Under the pieces are notes generated by a model, which worked only from the letters and a program-made list of their open reading frames with translations, was not told the origin of the DNA and made no database searches. Source: Pseudomonadota bacterium (GTDB lineage Bacteria > Pseudomonadota > Gammaproteobacteria > Burkholderiales > Burkholderiaceae_D). Taken from it: a stretch of 43,315 nt of DNA. Shown here in pieces: positions 18,101-25,713 of this stretch. The translations under genes and the position numbers were made by a program. Each line of letters begins with the position of its first letter. Position 1 is the first letter of the stretch. The stretch spans positions 1 to 43,315 of the forward strand of contig JAFAGG010000043.1 of assembly GCA_023422955.1 (NCBI GenBank). The letters are read 5' to 3'.

Positions 18101-19080
18101 AGCGGTATGCGGTCGCGATTCAGCTGGCCGGCATCGGCATTCTTCACGCTGAGCGTGCCGGCGCCATCGGCTTGCGCCTGCAGGTCGATATCCAGTTTGG
18201 TCAGCGGCAAATCGGCGCTGAAGTCGGTCAGGTTCAGCGCACGGATAGCGAGATTGGCTTCGCCCAGCATCTGCTCCGAAAACGGGCGCAGTTGCACATG
18301 ACCCTTGACCTGCGTGCGGTTGATGGCAAGATCGGCACGCGCCATCAATTCCTCCAGCGAGCCTTCCAGGGTCAGGTCTCCCTGTGCGCCTATCGCCTGC
18401 TGTTCCAGGCGGCCCTGAGCATTGCTGCTGAAGCGGGCTTCGATGGGATAGGGTTTGGTGGCCGACAGGCTGGCCTTGCCTTGCAGCGCGGCTTTTGCCT
18501 GACCGGCATTCTGCGCGGATTGAAGATTGAAGCTGTCGAGGTTGAAGACGTAATGCTTGCCGTCGAAATGCAGATTGAAGCCGAGATCGTTCAATTCCAC
18601 GAGCGTGGCATCGGCATTGCCGACCTCGCCGCTGTCCACGGACACGCTGTCGATCTGCAACTGCAGGAGCGAGCTTATGCTGTCGGGCAGGCGTGCCGGC
18701 TCTTCTTCCTGTTTCTGCTCCTTCAGCAGGACGGCGAGATGCTGTACCCGCAACTGCTGCACATGCAGGCGGCGCTGCAGCAGTTCGGCAGGACGCCAGG
18801 AAAGATCGACTTCCGACAAGGTGATGGTCTGTCCCGGATTGTCAATCACCAGGCTTTCCATCGTGACCCGGTCGGACAAGCGTCCCGCTACGCCTTGCGC
18901 TTGTATGCTGCCGCCGGTCAGGGAGGAAACGGCGGAAAAGACCGCCCGTGTGCCGCTTGCGGTGCCCAGCGTCCAGAATAGCAGCATGCCGGTCAGCAGC
19001 AGAACGGCGAGCAGAATCAGGCCCGCTATCTTCAGGCGGGAGCGGGAGGAAGGGGGCTTGCGCTGCGTATCAGAAGCCAT
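15133..19080 (-). CDS. tamB: Translocation and assembly module protein TamB
   Basis: Very long periplasm-spanning protein of the AsmA-like/TamB family (1315 residues). It is anchored by one N-terminal membrane helix (IAGLILLAVLLLTGMLLFWTLG, about residues 18-39) and ends in the DUF490/TamB domain (TLSLAKGSFTAYGRELAIER, then GRGLDAVAQGDLSVLQAAA). Between them are repetitive beta-strand segments that should form a lipid-conducting groove. TamB works with the outer-membrane barrel TamA in outer-membrane protein insertion and phospholipid transport. The ATG at 19080 lies inside the last 11 bases of tamA, so the two are probably translationally coupled. The C-terminal SIFYNIAFD ends in an aromatic-rich strand, as in TamB proteins. 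Confidence 0.95.
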   Translation of the reverse strand: MASDTQRKPPSSRSRLKIAGLILLAVLLLTGMLLFWTLGTASGTRAVFSAVSSLTGGSIQAQGVAGRLSDRVTMESLVIDNPGQTITLSEVDLSWRPAELLQRRLHVQQLRVQHLAVLLKEQKQEEEPARLPDSISSLLQLQIDSVSVDSGEVGNADATLVELNDLGFNLHFDGKHYVFNLDSFNLQSAQNAGQAKAALQGKASLSATKPYPIEARFSSNAQGRLEQQAIGAQGDLTLEGSLEELMARADLAINRTQVKGHVQLRPFSEQMLGEANLAIRALNLTDFSADLPLTKLDIDLQAQADGAGTLSVKNADAGQLNRDRIPLSSLSLLFDRQAQKISFRDLRAVLGNGQQAAGSITGNGQLDDGKVDMTLRTERLNLRHIDERLRVTRLSGSVALQHADGRQDVALDLSEPLDRNRITLTARAAVADNVVTVPEAELRIGKGSASFSGSMQLDDAQAFQADGQLQRFRLADLGEFAELPDLLLNGSFAAQGQRAPALQGELRFELKDSRLAGHPLQGSGEARLQGKSITIPDLSLLAGANRLQVQGALSEQNSRLDFMIDAPQLQQLSPQFGGALHAKGNAAGTLETPRIQLEWQTAQLRLPDDIQVGSLQGEADIHVDTSQPFSLRSIVAEMQGGALRMGEQAVKALSAQVEFSPRANAALRLDVKATAIDLGAARIDTVTLRGDGTTADHTLQASGSGGKQQWEVQLAGGLNNLARQPRWQGRIEQLLAQGPVEARLRQPAPLLISAADTRLENFFVDTDTGGIAVELFENNQRGLATRGRIERLQLAQLLKFAATEMPLRTDMVLSGTWDLNKGKTLNGNLSFQRESGDVEVLGHTAMPLGLRTLTLNAHTKGNELVLRALAEGERLGQIAVDATAQGRGRQVEFDATTRLAGTVRVAVPDIGWAGPLISPALIASGRLDSSVAIGGTIAQPQLDGHLQGNALRLFFADTGIDLRQGTLIGRFDDSSLLIESLRFASEEGHIGLSGPIVFGSAQPDVRLTLEARRYRLLNRADRRLTLSGDSRITLQQGEAAVTGRFTVDSGFFDIGQADMPSLSSDVIIVGQEEKQAASFPLALDLQVALGDGITLRGQGLDAVVVGEVRLLNGAGDTIQAQGTLSLAKGSFTAYGRELAIERGVLQFSGPLNNPALNILAMKRDQEVAAGVSIGGTVLAPRITLVSEPPLPDADKLSWLVLGRGLDAVAQGDLSVLQAAAGALLGGRESVGTQARIANAFGLDTLSLTTGGDGLQERIVTVGKQISSRLYVSYRQGLENLTSVLLLRYQLSRRVTLEAEAGSRSAFSIFYNIAFD

Positions 19081-20884
19081 AGCCGATGGAGAAGTGTAGG
19101 CGCCAGTCGCCCGATTCATGGGCTCGCGCGACGTCCAGGTTGAAGGGGCCTATCGGGCTGCGCCAGCGCACACCCACGCCGCTGCCGTGCTGAAAATGGA
19201 AGTCGCTCCAGGAGTCGGCGGCATCGCCGGCATCGGTGAAGGCTGCGACGCCCCAGGCCGGCGTCACATGATAAATCAGCTCTGCGCTGGCGACGCCCAG
19301 CACGGTGCCGCCGACGATGGCGCCGCTTTCTTCCACACCCAGCGTATTGAAGGCATAACCGCGCACGCTCTGGTCGCCGCCGGTGCGAAACAGCAGGTCG
19401 GACGGCACGGTGTCGCGATTGGCGCCCGATACTTGGCCGATCTGTGCCCGCAGCACGCCGGTCCAGCGCCGCGCCACCGGAATGAACCAGTTGGTCTGTC
19501 CCAGCACGCGCACGATGTGGTCTTCGTTGACGATCCCGGCCGGACCGACGCCGAGCTCGATGGAACTCACATTGCCGCGCCGCGGCGCCAGCGCATTGTC
19601 GACGCGTCGCCGCAGGTAGGAATAATTCAGCAGCAAGGCTTCGCGGTTATTGCGCACCGTTTCGCCTATGCTCTGCCGGTCGGAGTAATACATCAGGCTC
19701 CAGGATTGCTCGCTGCGCGTGAGCTGGCGGTTCAGCCGCGCGCCGGCGCGCAGCCGGTCGGTAGTCTCGCCCGTGATTTCGCGGCGCTCGTAGTTGATGG
19801 CGACACTTGGCGTCCAGCCGATTTCCAGCGGCTGGAAAAACAGTTCGCTGCCGGCCGAGCGCGTATTGCGGTCCAGCAGCACGTCGGATTCCAGGCGCCA
19901 GTTGCGCTGCTGGAAATTGCGATTCAGCCAGCGTGCCTGCAGGCGCGGCCCGCTATCGGTGGAAAAGCCTATGCCCAGCGACAGTTGCTTCTGTTCATAC
20001 TCGTTGACCGTGACATGGATCGGCACCTGCTCGGGATGAGCGGGATCGGGCTCGATGGTGGCGAAGACGGAGCGGAAATAACCGGTGTCCTGCAGCCGCG
20101 CCTGCAACTCGTTGAGCTTGTCCTGCGAAAAAGGCTCGCCCGGCCGGATCGGGTTGAGGGTGTCGATGACGGTGCGTGAATAACGTTCCAGGCCGTCTAT
20201 CTGCAATTCGCCGAAAGTGAAACGCGGCCCGGAATCCAGGTCCACCGTCAGTGCTGCGGTGTTTCGCTCGGGATCGACGCGCGCTTCGCTGGCGGCAATG
20301 CGGGCGGCCGGATAATCGCGCACCAGTAGCCGCGCCAGCAGCGCGGTCTTGGCGCTGCTCCAGCCATCCTGGCGAAAGGCTTCGCCGACCGGCAATTCCC
20401 AGGTGCGGCGCATCAGGTTCATGCGCCGTTCATGATCCGCTTCCTCGGCGATAGGACCGCGGAAATGGATGGTGACGCGTTCCACCACGGTCAGCGGTCC
20501 CGGCGTGATTTGAAAGCGTGCGATCCAGCGGCCGTCCTGCTGCTCCAGGCTGCGCTCCACGTCGGGAGAGAAGTGGCCTTCGGTCGCCAGCAACTGCCGC
20601 ACCTGGTCCGGCGTGATGTCGACCAGTCGCTGCAATTCCGGCAGCGTGACTTCTTCATTGTCGGCATGGCGCTGGATCTGCAGATGCTGGTTCAGCAGGT
20701 CGGTCAGGTCACCTGCGCCCTGGATATCGACTTCATAACCGTTCAGCGTCTGTGCGTGGACGACGGGCAGGAAAAACAGGGTGGACAGGCATAGCAGCCA
20801 GCACCCGAGCGACCTCAGAAAGTAGGGCGGCTTTCCGGAAAGGGATGAGCTCGCCCCCGAGGAATTCGACTGTCCACTACGCAC
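19070..20884 (-). CDS. tamA: Outer-membrane assembly protein TamA
   Basis: Omp85-superfamily outer-membrane protein, 604 residues. A signal peptide (LGCWLLCLSTLFFLPVVHAQ, about residues 26-45) is followed by periplasmic POTRA domains (about 46-270) and the 16-strand barrel with the Omp85 motif VRGYAFNTLG. The last strand HFSIGYGF ends in Phe, as required for recognition by the BAM complex. The start is a GTG at 20884 with AGGAAA upstream; no ATG lies before the signal peptide, so the GTG is likely real, but a later TTG near the signal peptide is possible. A TATAAT sequence lies 30-35 bases upstream. Confidence 0.93.
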   Translation of the reverse strand: MRSGQSNSSGASSSLSGKPPYFLRSLGCWLLCLSTLFFLPVVHAQTLNGYEVDIQGAGDLTDLLNQHLQIQRHADNEEVTLPELQRLVDITPDQVRQLLATEGHFSPDVERSLEQQDGRWIARFQITPGPLTVVERVTIHFRGPIAEEADHERRMNLMRRTWELPVGEAFRQDGWSSAKTALLARLLVRDYPAARIAASEARVDPERNTAALTVDLDSGPRFTFGELQIDGLERYSRTVIDTLNPIRPGEPFSQDKLNELQARLQDTGYFRSVFATIEPDPAHPEQVPIHVTVNEYEQKQLSLGIGFSTDSGPRLQARWLNRNFQQRNWRLESDVLLDRNTRSAGSELFFQPLEIGWTPSVAINYERREITGETTDRLRAGARLNRQLTRSEQSWSLMYYSDRQSIGETVRNNREALLLNYSYLRRRVDNALAPRRGNVSSIELGVGPAGIVNEDHIVRVLGQTNWFIPVARRWTGVLRAQIGQVSGANRDTVPSDLLFRTGGDQSVRGYAFNTLGVEESGAIVGGTVLGVASAELIYHVTPAWGVAAFTDAGDAADSWSDFHFQHGSGVGVRWRSPIGPFNLDVARAHESGDWRLHFSIGYGF

Positions 20885-20913
20885 CTAAGAGTTTCCTATG
20901 AGAATTGTCTGCC

Positions 20914-20919
20914 TATTAT
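20914..20919 (-). promoter_or_regulatory. Candidate -10 element of tamA
   Basis: Read on the minus strand this is a perfect TATAAT, centred in the palindrome GCCTAT-T-ATAGGC (20911-20923). The matching -35 region is poor, so either an activator is needed or the palindrome is an operator. The remaining bases of 20885-21189 hold no gene; a direct repeat GGCCTTTG occurs at 21106-21113 and 21120-21127, upstream of the flavoprotein gene. Confidence 0.45.
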
Positions 20920-21189
20920 AGGCGCTTGCCTTTCTTCAGGATTGGGGGCGCGCAAAAGCTGGAGCAAGGCAAAGTGCGGAAGGTGACGCAGGCTTTTTCG
21001 CAAGCCGGATTTTGTATGCGCTTTGCTGAAGTTGCGACAAGCATGCGGCAGAAAGGGAGAACGAAAAGGGCGGCGGAGCAGTCCATCCCGAGAGTCGCTT
21101 CAGGCGGCCTTTGATAAATGGCCTTTGCCCGCGCTAACGCCGTCATGGCAGCGTGGATAAGGGCAGGTATGAATGAAAGCCGGAGATAA

Positions 21190-22104
21190 ATGCTGGATTG
21201 CCTGATCATAGGCGGCGGACCGGCGGGTCTGATTGCCGCTACCTACCTCGCCCGTTTTCGCCGCGACGTGCTGGTCGTGGATGCTGGTTCCAGCCGGGCC
21301 AGCCTGATTCCCTTGTCCCATAACATGCCCGGTTTTCCCGACGGCATAGGCGGCGACGAACTGCTGATGCGATTGCGGGATCAGGCCACGCGTTACGGCG
21401 CGCGCCTGGCGCAGGGACGCATAGAGCATCTTGGCCGCAACGAAGCGGGCATTTTTACTGCCATGAATGGCCATGAGGCGATCCAGGCGAAAAACATATT
21501 GCTGGCGACGGGCGTGCTGGATATGGAACCGGCCCTGCCCAATCTGGCTGATGCGATAAGGCAGGGCTACATACGGCATTGTCCGATCTGCGACGGTTAT
21601 GAAGTCATCGGTAAAAAGGTGGCGGTGATAGGGCAGGGCAAAACCTTGCTGCGCGAAGCGCTGTTCCTGCGCCATTACACCGACCAGCTCACGGTGCTGA
21701 CCCTGGGAGAAAGCATCGCGCTGGACGACGACGATCATGATCTGCTTGAACGGCAGGGCATACGCGTTATCGACGAGCCGATTGAAGAGGTATATATCGA
21801 GCACGGAAAGATCGCGGCCTTGCGCGGGCATAGCGGAATGCGGCATCAGTTCGATACGCTGTATTCGGCCCTGGGCACCAAGGTGCGTTCCGAGTTGGCG
21901 CTGGCGCTGGGAGCGGACTGCGACGATCAGAGTTGCCTGGTGGTCGGCCAGGATCATGTGGAAACGTCGATTCCCGGCCTGTATGCCGCCGGCGATGTGG
22001 TGAGCGGACTGAACCAGATCAGCGTGGCGGCCGGCCAGGCGGCGATTGCGGCGACCGCGATCCACAATCGCCTGCGTGCCGCTGAAGGAATGACACAGCG
22101 CTAG
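21190..22104 (+). CDS. Thioredoxin-reductase-like FAD oxidoreductase
   Basis: A 304-residue flavoprotein with the two-nucleotide-domain layout of thioredoxin reductase. The FAD site GGGPAGLIAATYLA is at residues 8-21, the redox pair Cys-Pro-Ile-Cys in RHCPICDGYE near residue 137, the NAD(P) site VAVIGQGKTLLREALFL near 148, and the second FAD motif PGLYAAGDVVSG near 262. The NADPH motif is GQGKTL rather than the usual GGGDSA of TrxB, so it may be one of the diverged thioredoxin-reductase-like enzymes instead of the housekeeping TrxB. GCCGGAGATAA precedes the ATG. It is divergent from tamA and followed by a methyltransferase gene; the partner is unknown. Confidence 0.88.
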   Translation: MLDCLIIGGGPAGLIAATYLARFRRDVLVVDAGSSRASLIPLSHNMPGFPDGIGGDELLMRLRDQATRYGARLAQGRIEHLGRNEAGIFTAMNGHEAIQAKNILLATGVLDMEPALPNLADAIRQGYIRHCPICDGYEVIGKKVAVIGQGKTLLREALFLRHYTDQLTVLTLGESIALDDDDHDLLERQGIRVIDEPIEEVYIEHGKIAALRGHSGMRHQFDTLYSALGTKVRSELALALGADCDDQSCLVVGQDHVETSIPGLYAAGDVVSGLNQISVAAGQAAIAATAIHNRLRAAEGMTQR

Positions 22105-22197
22105 GGTGCCGTCGCCCGCTGCCGCGCAATTTGCTATCATGCGCACACGCTGCTGCCACGGCAGCGCTCTTCCTCTTGCCCCCTGATTCCCACTCCC

Positions 22198-23028
22198 ATG
22201 GATGCCAAACACGAGATTCGCCCCGGCCAGTCGATAGAACTGCTCAAGGAATTGCATATCCTGACGCGCGACGGAAAGCTGAATCAGGATAGCCGGCGCA
22301 AGCTCAAGCAGGTCTATCATCTGTACCAGTTCATCGAGCCGCTGATGCAGGAAGTGCTGAAGGAACAGCCGAATGTGCAGCTGGTGGACCATGGCGCCGG
22401 CAAGTCCTATCTCGGCTTCATCCTGTATGACCTGTTCTTCAAGCAGCTGAACAATGGCTCGCATATCTACGGCATAGAAACGCGCGACGAGCTGGTGCAG
22501 CGCTCGGAAGCGCTGGCGAAAAAGCTGGATTTCCCCGGCATGTCCTTCCTGAACCTGTCGGTCGCGGAGTCCATCGACTCGGATCGCCTGCCGCCGCGCA
22601 TCGATGTCGTGACGGCACTGCACGCCTGCAATACCGCGACCGACGATGCGATACGCTTTGCCTTGAGCCATCACTCGCGTTTTGTCGTGCTGGTGCCCTG
22701 CTGCCAGGCTGAAGTCGCCGCGGTATTGAAAAAAAACAAGGGCAAGTCGCTGGGCCGCGATGCCCTGACCGAAATCTGGCGCCATCCCATCCATACCCGC
22801 GAATTCGGCAGCCAGATCACCAACGTGCTGCGTTGCCTGCAGCTGGAGGCGCACGGTTATCAGGTAACGGTGACGGAACTGGTAGGGTGGGAGCATTCCA
22901 TGAAGAATGAATTGATCGTCGCCAGCTACAAGGACCTGCCCCGCCGCCGTCCCACGGAACGCCTGCAGGAGGTCCTTGCCACGCTGGGTCTGGAAGAAAT
23001 GCAGGACCGCTTCTTCACGCCGGCCTGA
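22198..23028 (+). CDS. SAM-dependent methyltransferase, Methyltransf_32 type
   Basis: A 276-residue protein. After a helical N-terminal part (about 1-58) comes the SAM-binding motif I, VQLVDHGAGKSYLGFILYD (about 60-78), an acidic YGIETRDE at the end of strand 2, and DVVTALHACNTATDDAI. The pair of cysteines in LVPCCQAE and the C-terminal GWEHSMKNELIVA fit the Methyltransf_32 family, which includes eukaryotic METTL25/RRNAD1-type proteins. The substrate is unknown; an RNA or protein is plausible. It lies 93 bases after the flavoprotein gene on the same strand, and a terminator-like hairpin follows. Confidence 0.8.
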   Translation: MDAKHEIRPGQSIELLKELHILTRDGKLNQDSRRKLKQVYHLYQFIEPLMQEVLKEQPNVQLVDHGAGKSYLGFILYDLFFKQLNNGSHIYGIETRDELVQRSEALAKKLDFPGMSFLNLSVAESIDSDRLPPRIDVVTALHACNTATDDAIRFALSHHSRFVVLVPCCQAEVAAVLKKNKGKSLGRDALTEIWRHPIHTREFGSQITNVLRCLQLEAHGYQVTVTELVGWEHSMKNELIVASYKDLPRRRPTERLQEVLATLGLEEMQDRFFTPA

Positions 23029-23040
23029 TTTCGTCGCAAC

Positions 23041-23082
23041 CCGCTTCCACCAACGTTTTTCCCTCTTGGTTTGCGGTTTTTT
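23041..23082 (+). terminator. Probable terminator after the methyltransferase gene
   Basis: CCGC (23041-23044) and ACCAA (23049-23053) pair with TTGGT (23066-23070) and GCGG (23073-23076), with a small internal loop, followed by six T residues (23077-23082). The stem is imperfect, so confidence is moderate. Confidence 0.45.
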
Positions 23083-23127
23083 GCCCGCTGGACCGGGAAA
23101 GTTTTCGCTATATCAAAGTGTATGTGA

Positions 23128-23146
23128 TGTAGGACACTGTCCTACA
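23128..23146. promoter_or_regulatory. Perfect 19-bp palindrome, candidate Crp/Fnr operator
   Basis: TGTAGGACA-C-TGTCCTACA is a perfect inverted repeat with 9-base arms and one central base. It lies about 150 bases upstream of the Crp/Fnr-type regulator start. Operators of this family are typically palindromes with TGT-type outer half-sites, so an autoregulatory site is likely, by inference. The length and arm identity are far beyond chance for the region. Confidence 0.65.
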
Positions 23147-23299
23147 CGAAAATAGGTCATGCACCTATCCTAAAGCCCCTGGTTTTTTGAGAGCATCCTT
23201 TCACACAAGCATTGCACGTCTTCTAACAGAGCGTGCAGCGCAAAAAATATTGAACCTTTTCTGCCTTCTGGCCAATATTGACAATTGAGGATGAACACC

Positions 23300-24031
23300 A
23301 TGGGAATTACTGACTTCGGCTCGCCTAACCCGACCCAAAACCATTTGCTGGCTGCCTTGCCGGAGGCTGATTTGCAGCGCCTGCTGCCGCAGCTTGAGCT
23401 GGTGCCCATGAAGCTGGGCGATGTCATCTACGATGCCAGCCGTCCGATGCAGCATGTTTACTTCCCCACTAATAGCATCGTCTCGCTGCTTTCCGTTACC
23501 AAGAGCGGCGCCACCACCGAAACGGCGATAGTCGGCAATGAAGGCATGGTGGGCGTCGGCATCGTGATGGGTGATGAAATCACTCCCAGCCCGACCCTGG
23601 TGAGAAGTTCCGGTTATGCGTACCGGGTGCGCGATAGCGTGATCAAGAACGAGTTCAAGCATTGCGAAAGCATGCAATCCACGCTGCTGCGCTACACCCG
23701 TGCGCTGTTGTCGCAGATGGCGCAGAACGCCGCCTGCAACCGCCATCATTCCATCGAACAGCAATTGTGCCGCTGCCTGCTGTCCAGCCTGGATCGCCTG
23801 CAGACCAACGAGCTGTCGATGACGCAGGAATTCATTGCCGGCCTGCTGGGGGTGCGCCGCGAGAGCGTGACGGAGGCTGCGCGAAAGTTGCAAGGCGCCG
23901 GCCTGATTCAATACAGCCGCGGCCACATTACCGTCATTAACCGTGCCGGCCTGGAAGCCTCGGTCTGCGAATGCTATTCGGTCACGAAAAAAGCTTTCGA
24001 TACGATTCGTGTCGATCGTATTGCAGCATGA
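23300..24031 (+). CDS. Crp/Fnr-family transcription regulator
   Basis: A 243-residue regulator with an N-terminal cyclic-nucleotide-binding-type beta-roll (about 15-130, with PMKLGDVIYDASRPMQHVYF and IVGNEGMVGVGIVMG) and a C-terminal winged helix-turn-helix (about 165-225). The recognition region is FIAGLLGVRRESVTEAARKLQ. There are no clustered N-terminal cysteines, so it is not an FNR iron-sulfur sensor, and the Arg/Ser cAMP-contact pattern of true CRP is not evident. The ATG at 23300 has TTGAGG at the right distance; the ATG at 23291 is too close to GAGG. Perfect palindrome upstream at 23128-23146. A 12-bp tandem repeat starts right after the stop codon. The signal is unknown. Confidence 0.9.
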   Translation: MGITDFGSPNPTQNHLLAALPEADLQRLLPQLELVPMKLGDVIYDASRPMQHVYFPTNSIVSLLSVTKSGATTETAIVGNEGMVGVGIVMGDEITPSPTLVRSSGYAYRVRDSVIKNEFKHCESMQSTLLRYTRALLSQMAQNAACNRHHSIEQQLCRCLLSSLDRLQTNELSMTQEFIAGLLGVRRESVTEAARKLQGAGLIQYSRGHITVINRAGLEASVCECYSVTKKAFDTIRVDRIAA

Positions 24032-24032
24032 G

Positions 24033-24092
24033 GGATGCAGGAAAGGGTGCAGGGAAGGGTGCAGGGAAGGGTGCAGGGAAGGGTGAGCAGGG
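24033..24092. repeat. 12-bp minisatellite after the Crp/Fnr gene
   Basis: Three perfect head-to-tail copies of GGGTGCAGGGAA (24045-24056, 24057-24068, 24069-24080), flanked by two degenerate copies (24033-24044 and 24081-24092). It starts two bases after the stop codon. Copy number may vary between strains by slippage. In one frame it would read as QGRV repeats, but no start signal or family supports translation. Confidence 0.85.
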
Positions 24093-24113
24093 TTGCGCTC
24101 GCTGACGTAGCGA

Positions 24114-24155
24114 TAAAAGCCGGGGTTCGGTTCAGCCGCCCCGGCTTTTATTTTT
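24114..24155 (+). terminator. Bidirectional terminator between convergent genes
   Basis: TAAAAGCCGGGG (24114-24125) pairs perfectly over 12 bases with CCCCGGCTTTTA (24139-24150), loop of 13 bases, followed by TTTTT. It serves the Crp/Fnr gene from the left. The right arm contains the stop codon of the minus-strand DUF2721 gene, whose transcript would end in the T-rich left side. Confidence 0.92.
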
Positions 24156-24615
24156 CCTGCTGGAAGGCGGTGACGCGCTGTTGCAGCGAAAGCGGCAGGG
24201 TCTGCATCGCGACAAAGATCTCCCGCAAAAACAGCACGAAGCTGGCGATCAGCGTCATCATGCTGGCCACGAATACCAGGGCAATGAACTGGTCCAGCGC
24301 CAGGTCGAATACGTCGGAGACAAACAGCGCGGCAATCACGACGCCGGTCAGCAGTGCGCAGCAGGTGCTCAGCGTGATCGCATGATGAATCAGCTGCATG
24401 CGTTTTAACTGGTACCTGAGTTCCAGCTGGTTCTTGGCCAGCGCGTCGCCGCTTTCCGGATTCATCAGCCGGTCTTCCAGCACCCGCGAGCGGGAAGTGA
24501 TGCGTCCCAGCCTTTCCACCAGCACGCGCATCTGCGTGCCTATGCCCACCAGCAGAAAGGCAGGTGTGATCGACAGGTAGATGATGTTGCTGATGTCGGC
24601 TAGTTCGTTGGTCAT
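24148..24615 (-). CDS. DUF2721 membrane protein
   Basis: A 155-residue protein of the DUF2721 family. An N-terminal helix (IIYLSITPAFLLVGIGTQM) is followed by the family hallmark RVLVERLGRITSRSRVLEDR, a charged cytoplasmic segment, and two hydrophobic helices (ITLSTCCALLTGVVIAALFV and FIALVFVASMMTLIASFVLF). The function of the family is unknown. I chose the ATG at 24615, where the family N-terminus MTNELADISN begins; the frame is open to 24810, but that part is low in protein character. The leader contains three copies of TCGTACTC (24636, 24654, 24665). The stop codon lies inside the terminator stem. Confidence 0.85.
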   Translation of the reverse strand: MTNELADISNIIYLSITPAFLLVGIGTQMRVLVERLGRITSRSRVLEDRLMNPESGDALAKNQLELRYQLKRMQLIHHAITLSTCCALLTGVVIAALFVSDVFDLALDQFIALVFVASMMTLIASFVLFLREIFVAMQTLPLSLQQRVTAFQQEK

Positions 24616-24833
24616 GATCTTGCTTTTGCTTTTGTTCGTACTCGTCGTACGCATCGTACTCGCATCGTACTCAGGGGCCGCCTCAAGCGACGCTGCAGGC
24701 GTGACCGCAAGTCTACACTGCCTGCGCCTCTGGTGGCAGCCTCGCCCGGCTCGCCTGTGGCACAATGCCGTCACGAAACAACAGGAAAACGGCGGCCGTT
24801 GAAGGAACAATGCAGCGGCCAGGCGAGAAGCTC

Positions 24834-25088
24834 ATGGCGTGGTTTGTCTATCTGATCGAATGCACTAACGGCAGTATTTATACCGGCATCACCGTGGATG
24901 TCGAGGCCCGCTATGCGGCGCATGCCAGCGGCAAGGGCGCCCGCTATACCCGATCTCATCCGCCGCAACGCTTGCTGGCGGCGGTGGAATATCCGGACCG
25001 TTCTTCCGCATCCAAGGCCGAATATCGGATCAAGCAGTGGCCGGCGGAAGAAAAGCGCCGCTTCTGCCTGTCGCCGGTGCGATTGTGA
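24834..25088 (+). CDS. GIY-YIG nuclease-family protein
   Basis: An 84-residue single-domain protein of the UPF0213/YhbQ group. The GIY-YIG core is visible as FVYLIECTNGSIYTGITVDV, with the conserved Arg in EARYAAHASGKGARYTR and the Glu of YPDRSSASKAEYRIKQW. Related small proteins are thought to nick DNA, but the physiological role is unclear. I start at the ATG at 24834 (MAWFVYL), the usual N-terminus; an in-frame ATG at 24810 behind GAAGGA is the alternative. It is divergent from the DUF2721 gene and 31 bases ahead of the DUF938 gene, so the latter two may be co-transcribed. Confidence 0.9.
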   Translation: MAWFVYLIECTNGSIYTGITVDVEARYAAHASGKGARYTRSHPPQRLLAAVEYPDRSSASKAEYRIKQWPAEEKRRFCLSPVRL

Positions 25089-25119
25089 GTGTGGCAGTTT
25101 TAAACTGAAAGATCATTTC

Positions 25120-25713
25120 ATGAACAAGCCTTTTTCTCCCGCCTCCGAGCGCAATCGGGAACCGATTCTGACCCTACTGCGCGAGGCTTTTGCCGCCGGC
25201 ACCCGGGTGCTGGAAATAGGCAGCGGCACCGGCCAGCATGCCGTGCACTTTGGCGCTGCGTTGCCGCACCTGGTCTGGCAGACCAGCGATAGAACGGAGA
25301 ATCACCCCGCTATCCAGTCCTGGCTGGATGAGGCCGGATTGCCGAATGTGCATTCGCCCCTGGTACTCGATGTCGCCGCTTCGCCCTGGCCGGAACCAGG
25401 TTTCGATGGCGTCTTCAGCGCGAACACCTGCCACATCATGAGCTGGCCTGAAGTGGAGGCCATGTTTGCAGGCATAGGCAAAGTGCTGGAGCAGGGCGGT
25501 GTGCTGTGCATCTACGGGCCCTTCAATTATCAGGGCGCTTTCACCAGCGCCAGCAATGCGCAATTCGATGCATCCTTGCGCGCGCAGGCGCCGCACATGG
25601 GCATACGGGATGCGGAAGCCGTGGATGCATTGGCCAGTCAGCACAATCTTCTGCTGCAGGCCGATCATGCGATGCCGGCCAACAACCGCCTGCGGGTATG
25701 GAAAAAGCAGTAA
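25120..25713 (+). CDS. DUF938 SAM-dependent methyltransferase
   Basis: A 197-residue class I methyltransferase-fold protein of the DUF938 family. Motif I is VLEIGSGTGQHAVHFGA at about residues 29-45. The family-specific parts are SPASERNREPIL at the N-terminus, FSANTCHIMSWPEVEAMFAG around 95-115, and LCIYGPFNYQGAFTSASNAQFDASLR around 125-150 (a longer conserved block). The substrate is unknown. The ATG at 25120 has only a weak GAAAG upstream. It follows the GIY-YIG gene by 31 bases. Confidence 0.87.
   Translation: MNKPFSPASERNREPILTLLREAFAAGTRVLEIGSGTGQHAVHFGAALPHLVWQTSDRTENHPAIQSWLDEAGLPNVHSPLVLDVAASPWPEPGFDGVFSANTCHIMSWPEVEAMFAGIGKVLEQGGVLCIYGPFNYQGAFTSASNAQFDASLRAQAPHMGIRDAEAVDALASQHNLLLQADHAMPANNRLRVWKKQ

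Noticed and set aside
15976..18981. Long plus-strand frames of 349-516 codons opposite tamB
   Set aside because: They are antisense shadows of a GC-rich gene with strong codon bias; tamB itself has clear domains and a coupled start.
24035..24385. Frame reading QGRV repeats across the minisatellite
   Set aside because: It runs through the terminator and opposite the DUF2721 gene, with no Shine-Dalgarno sequence.
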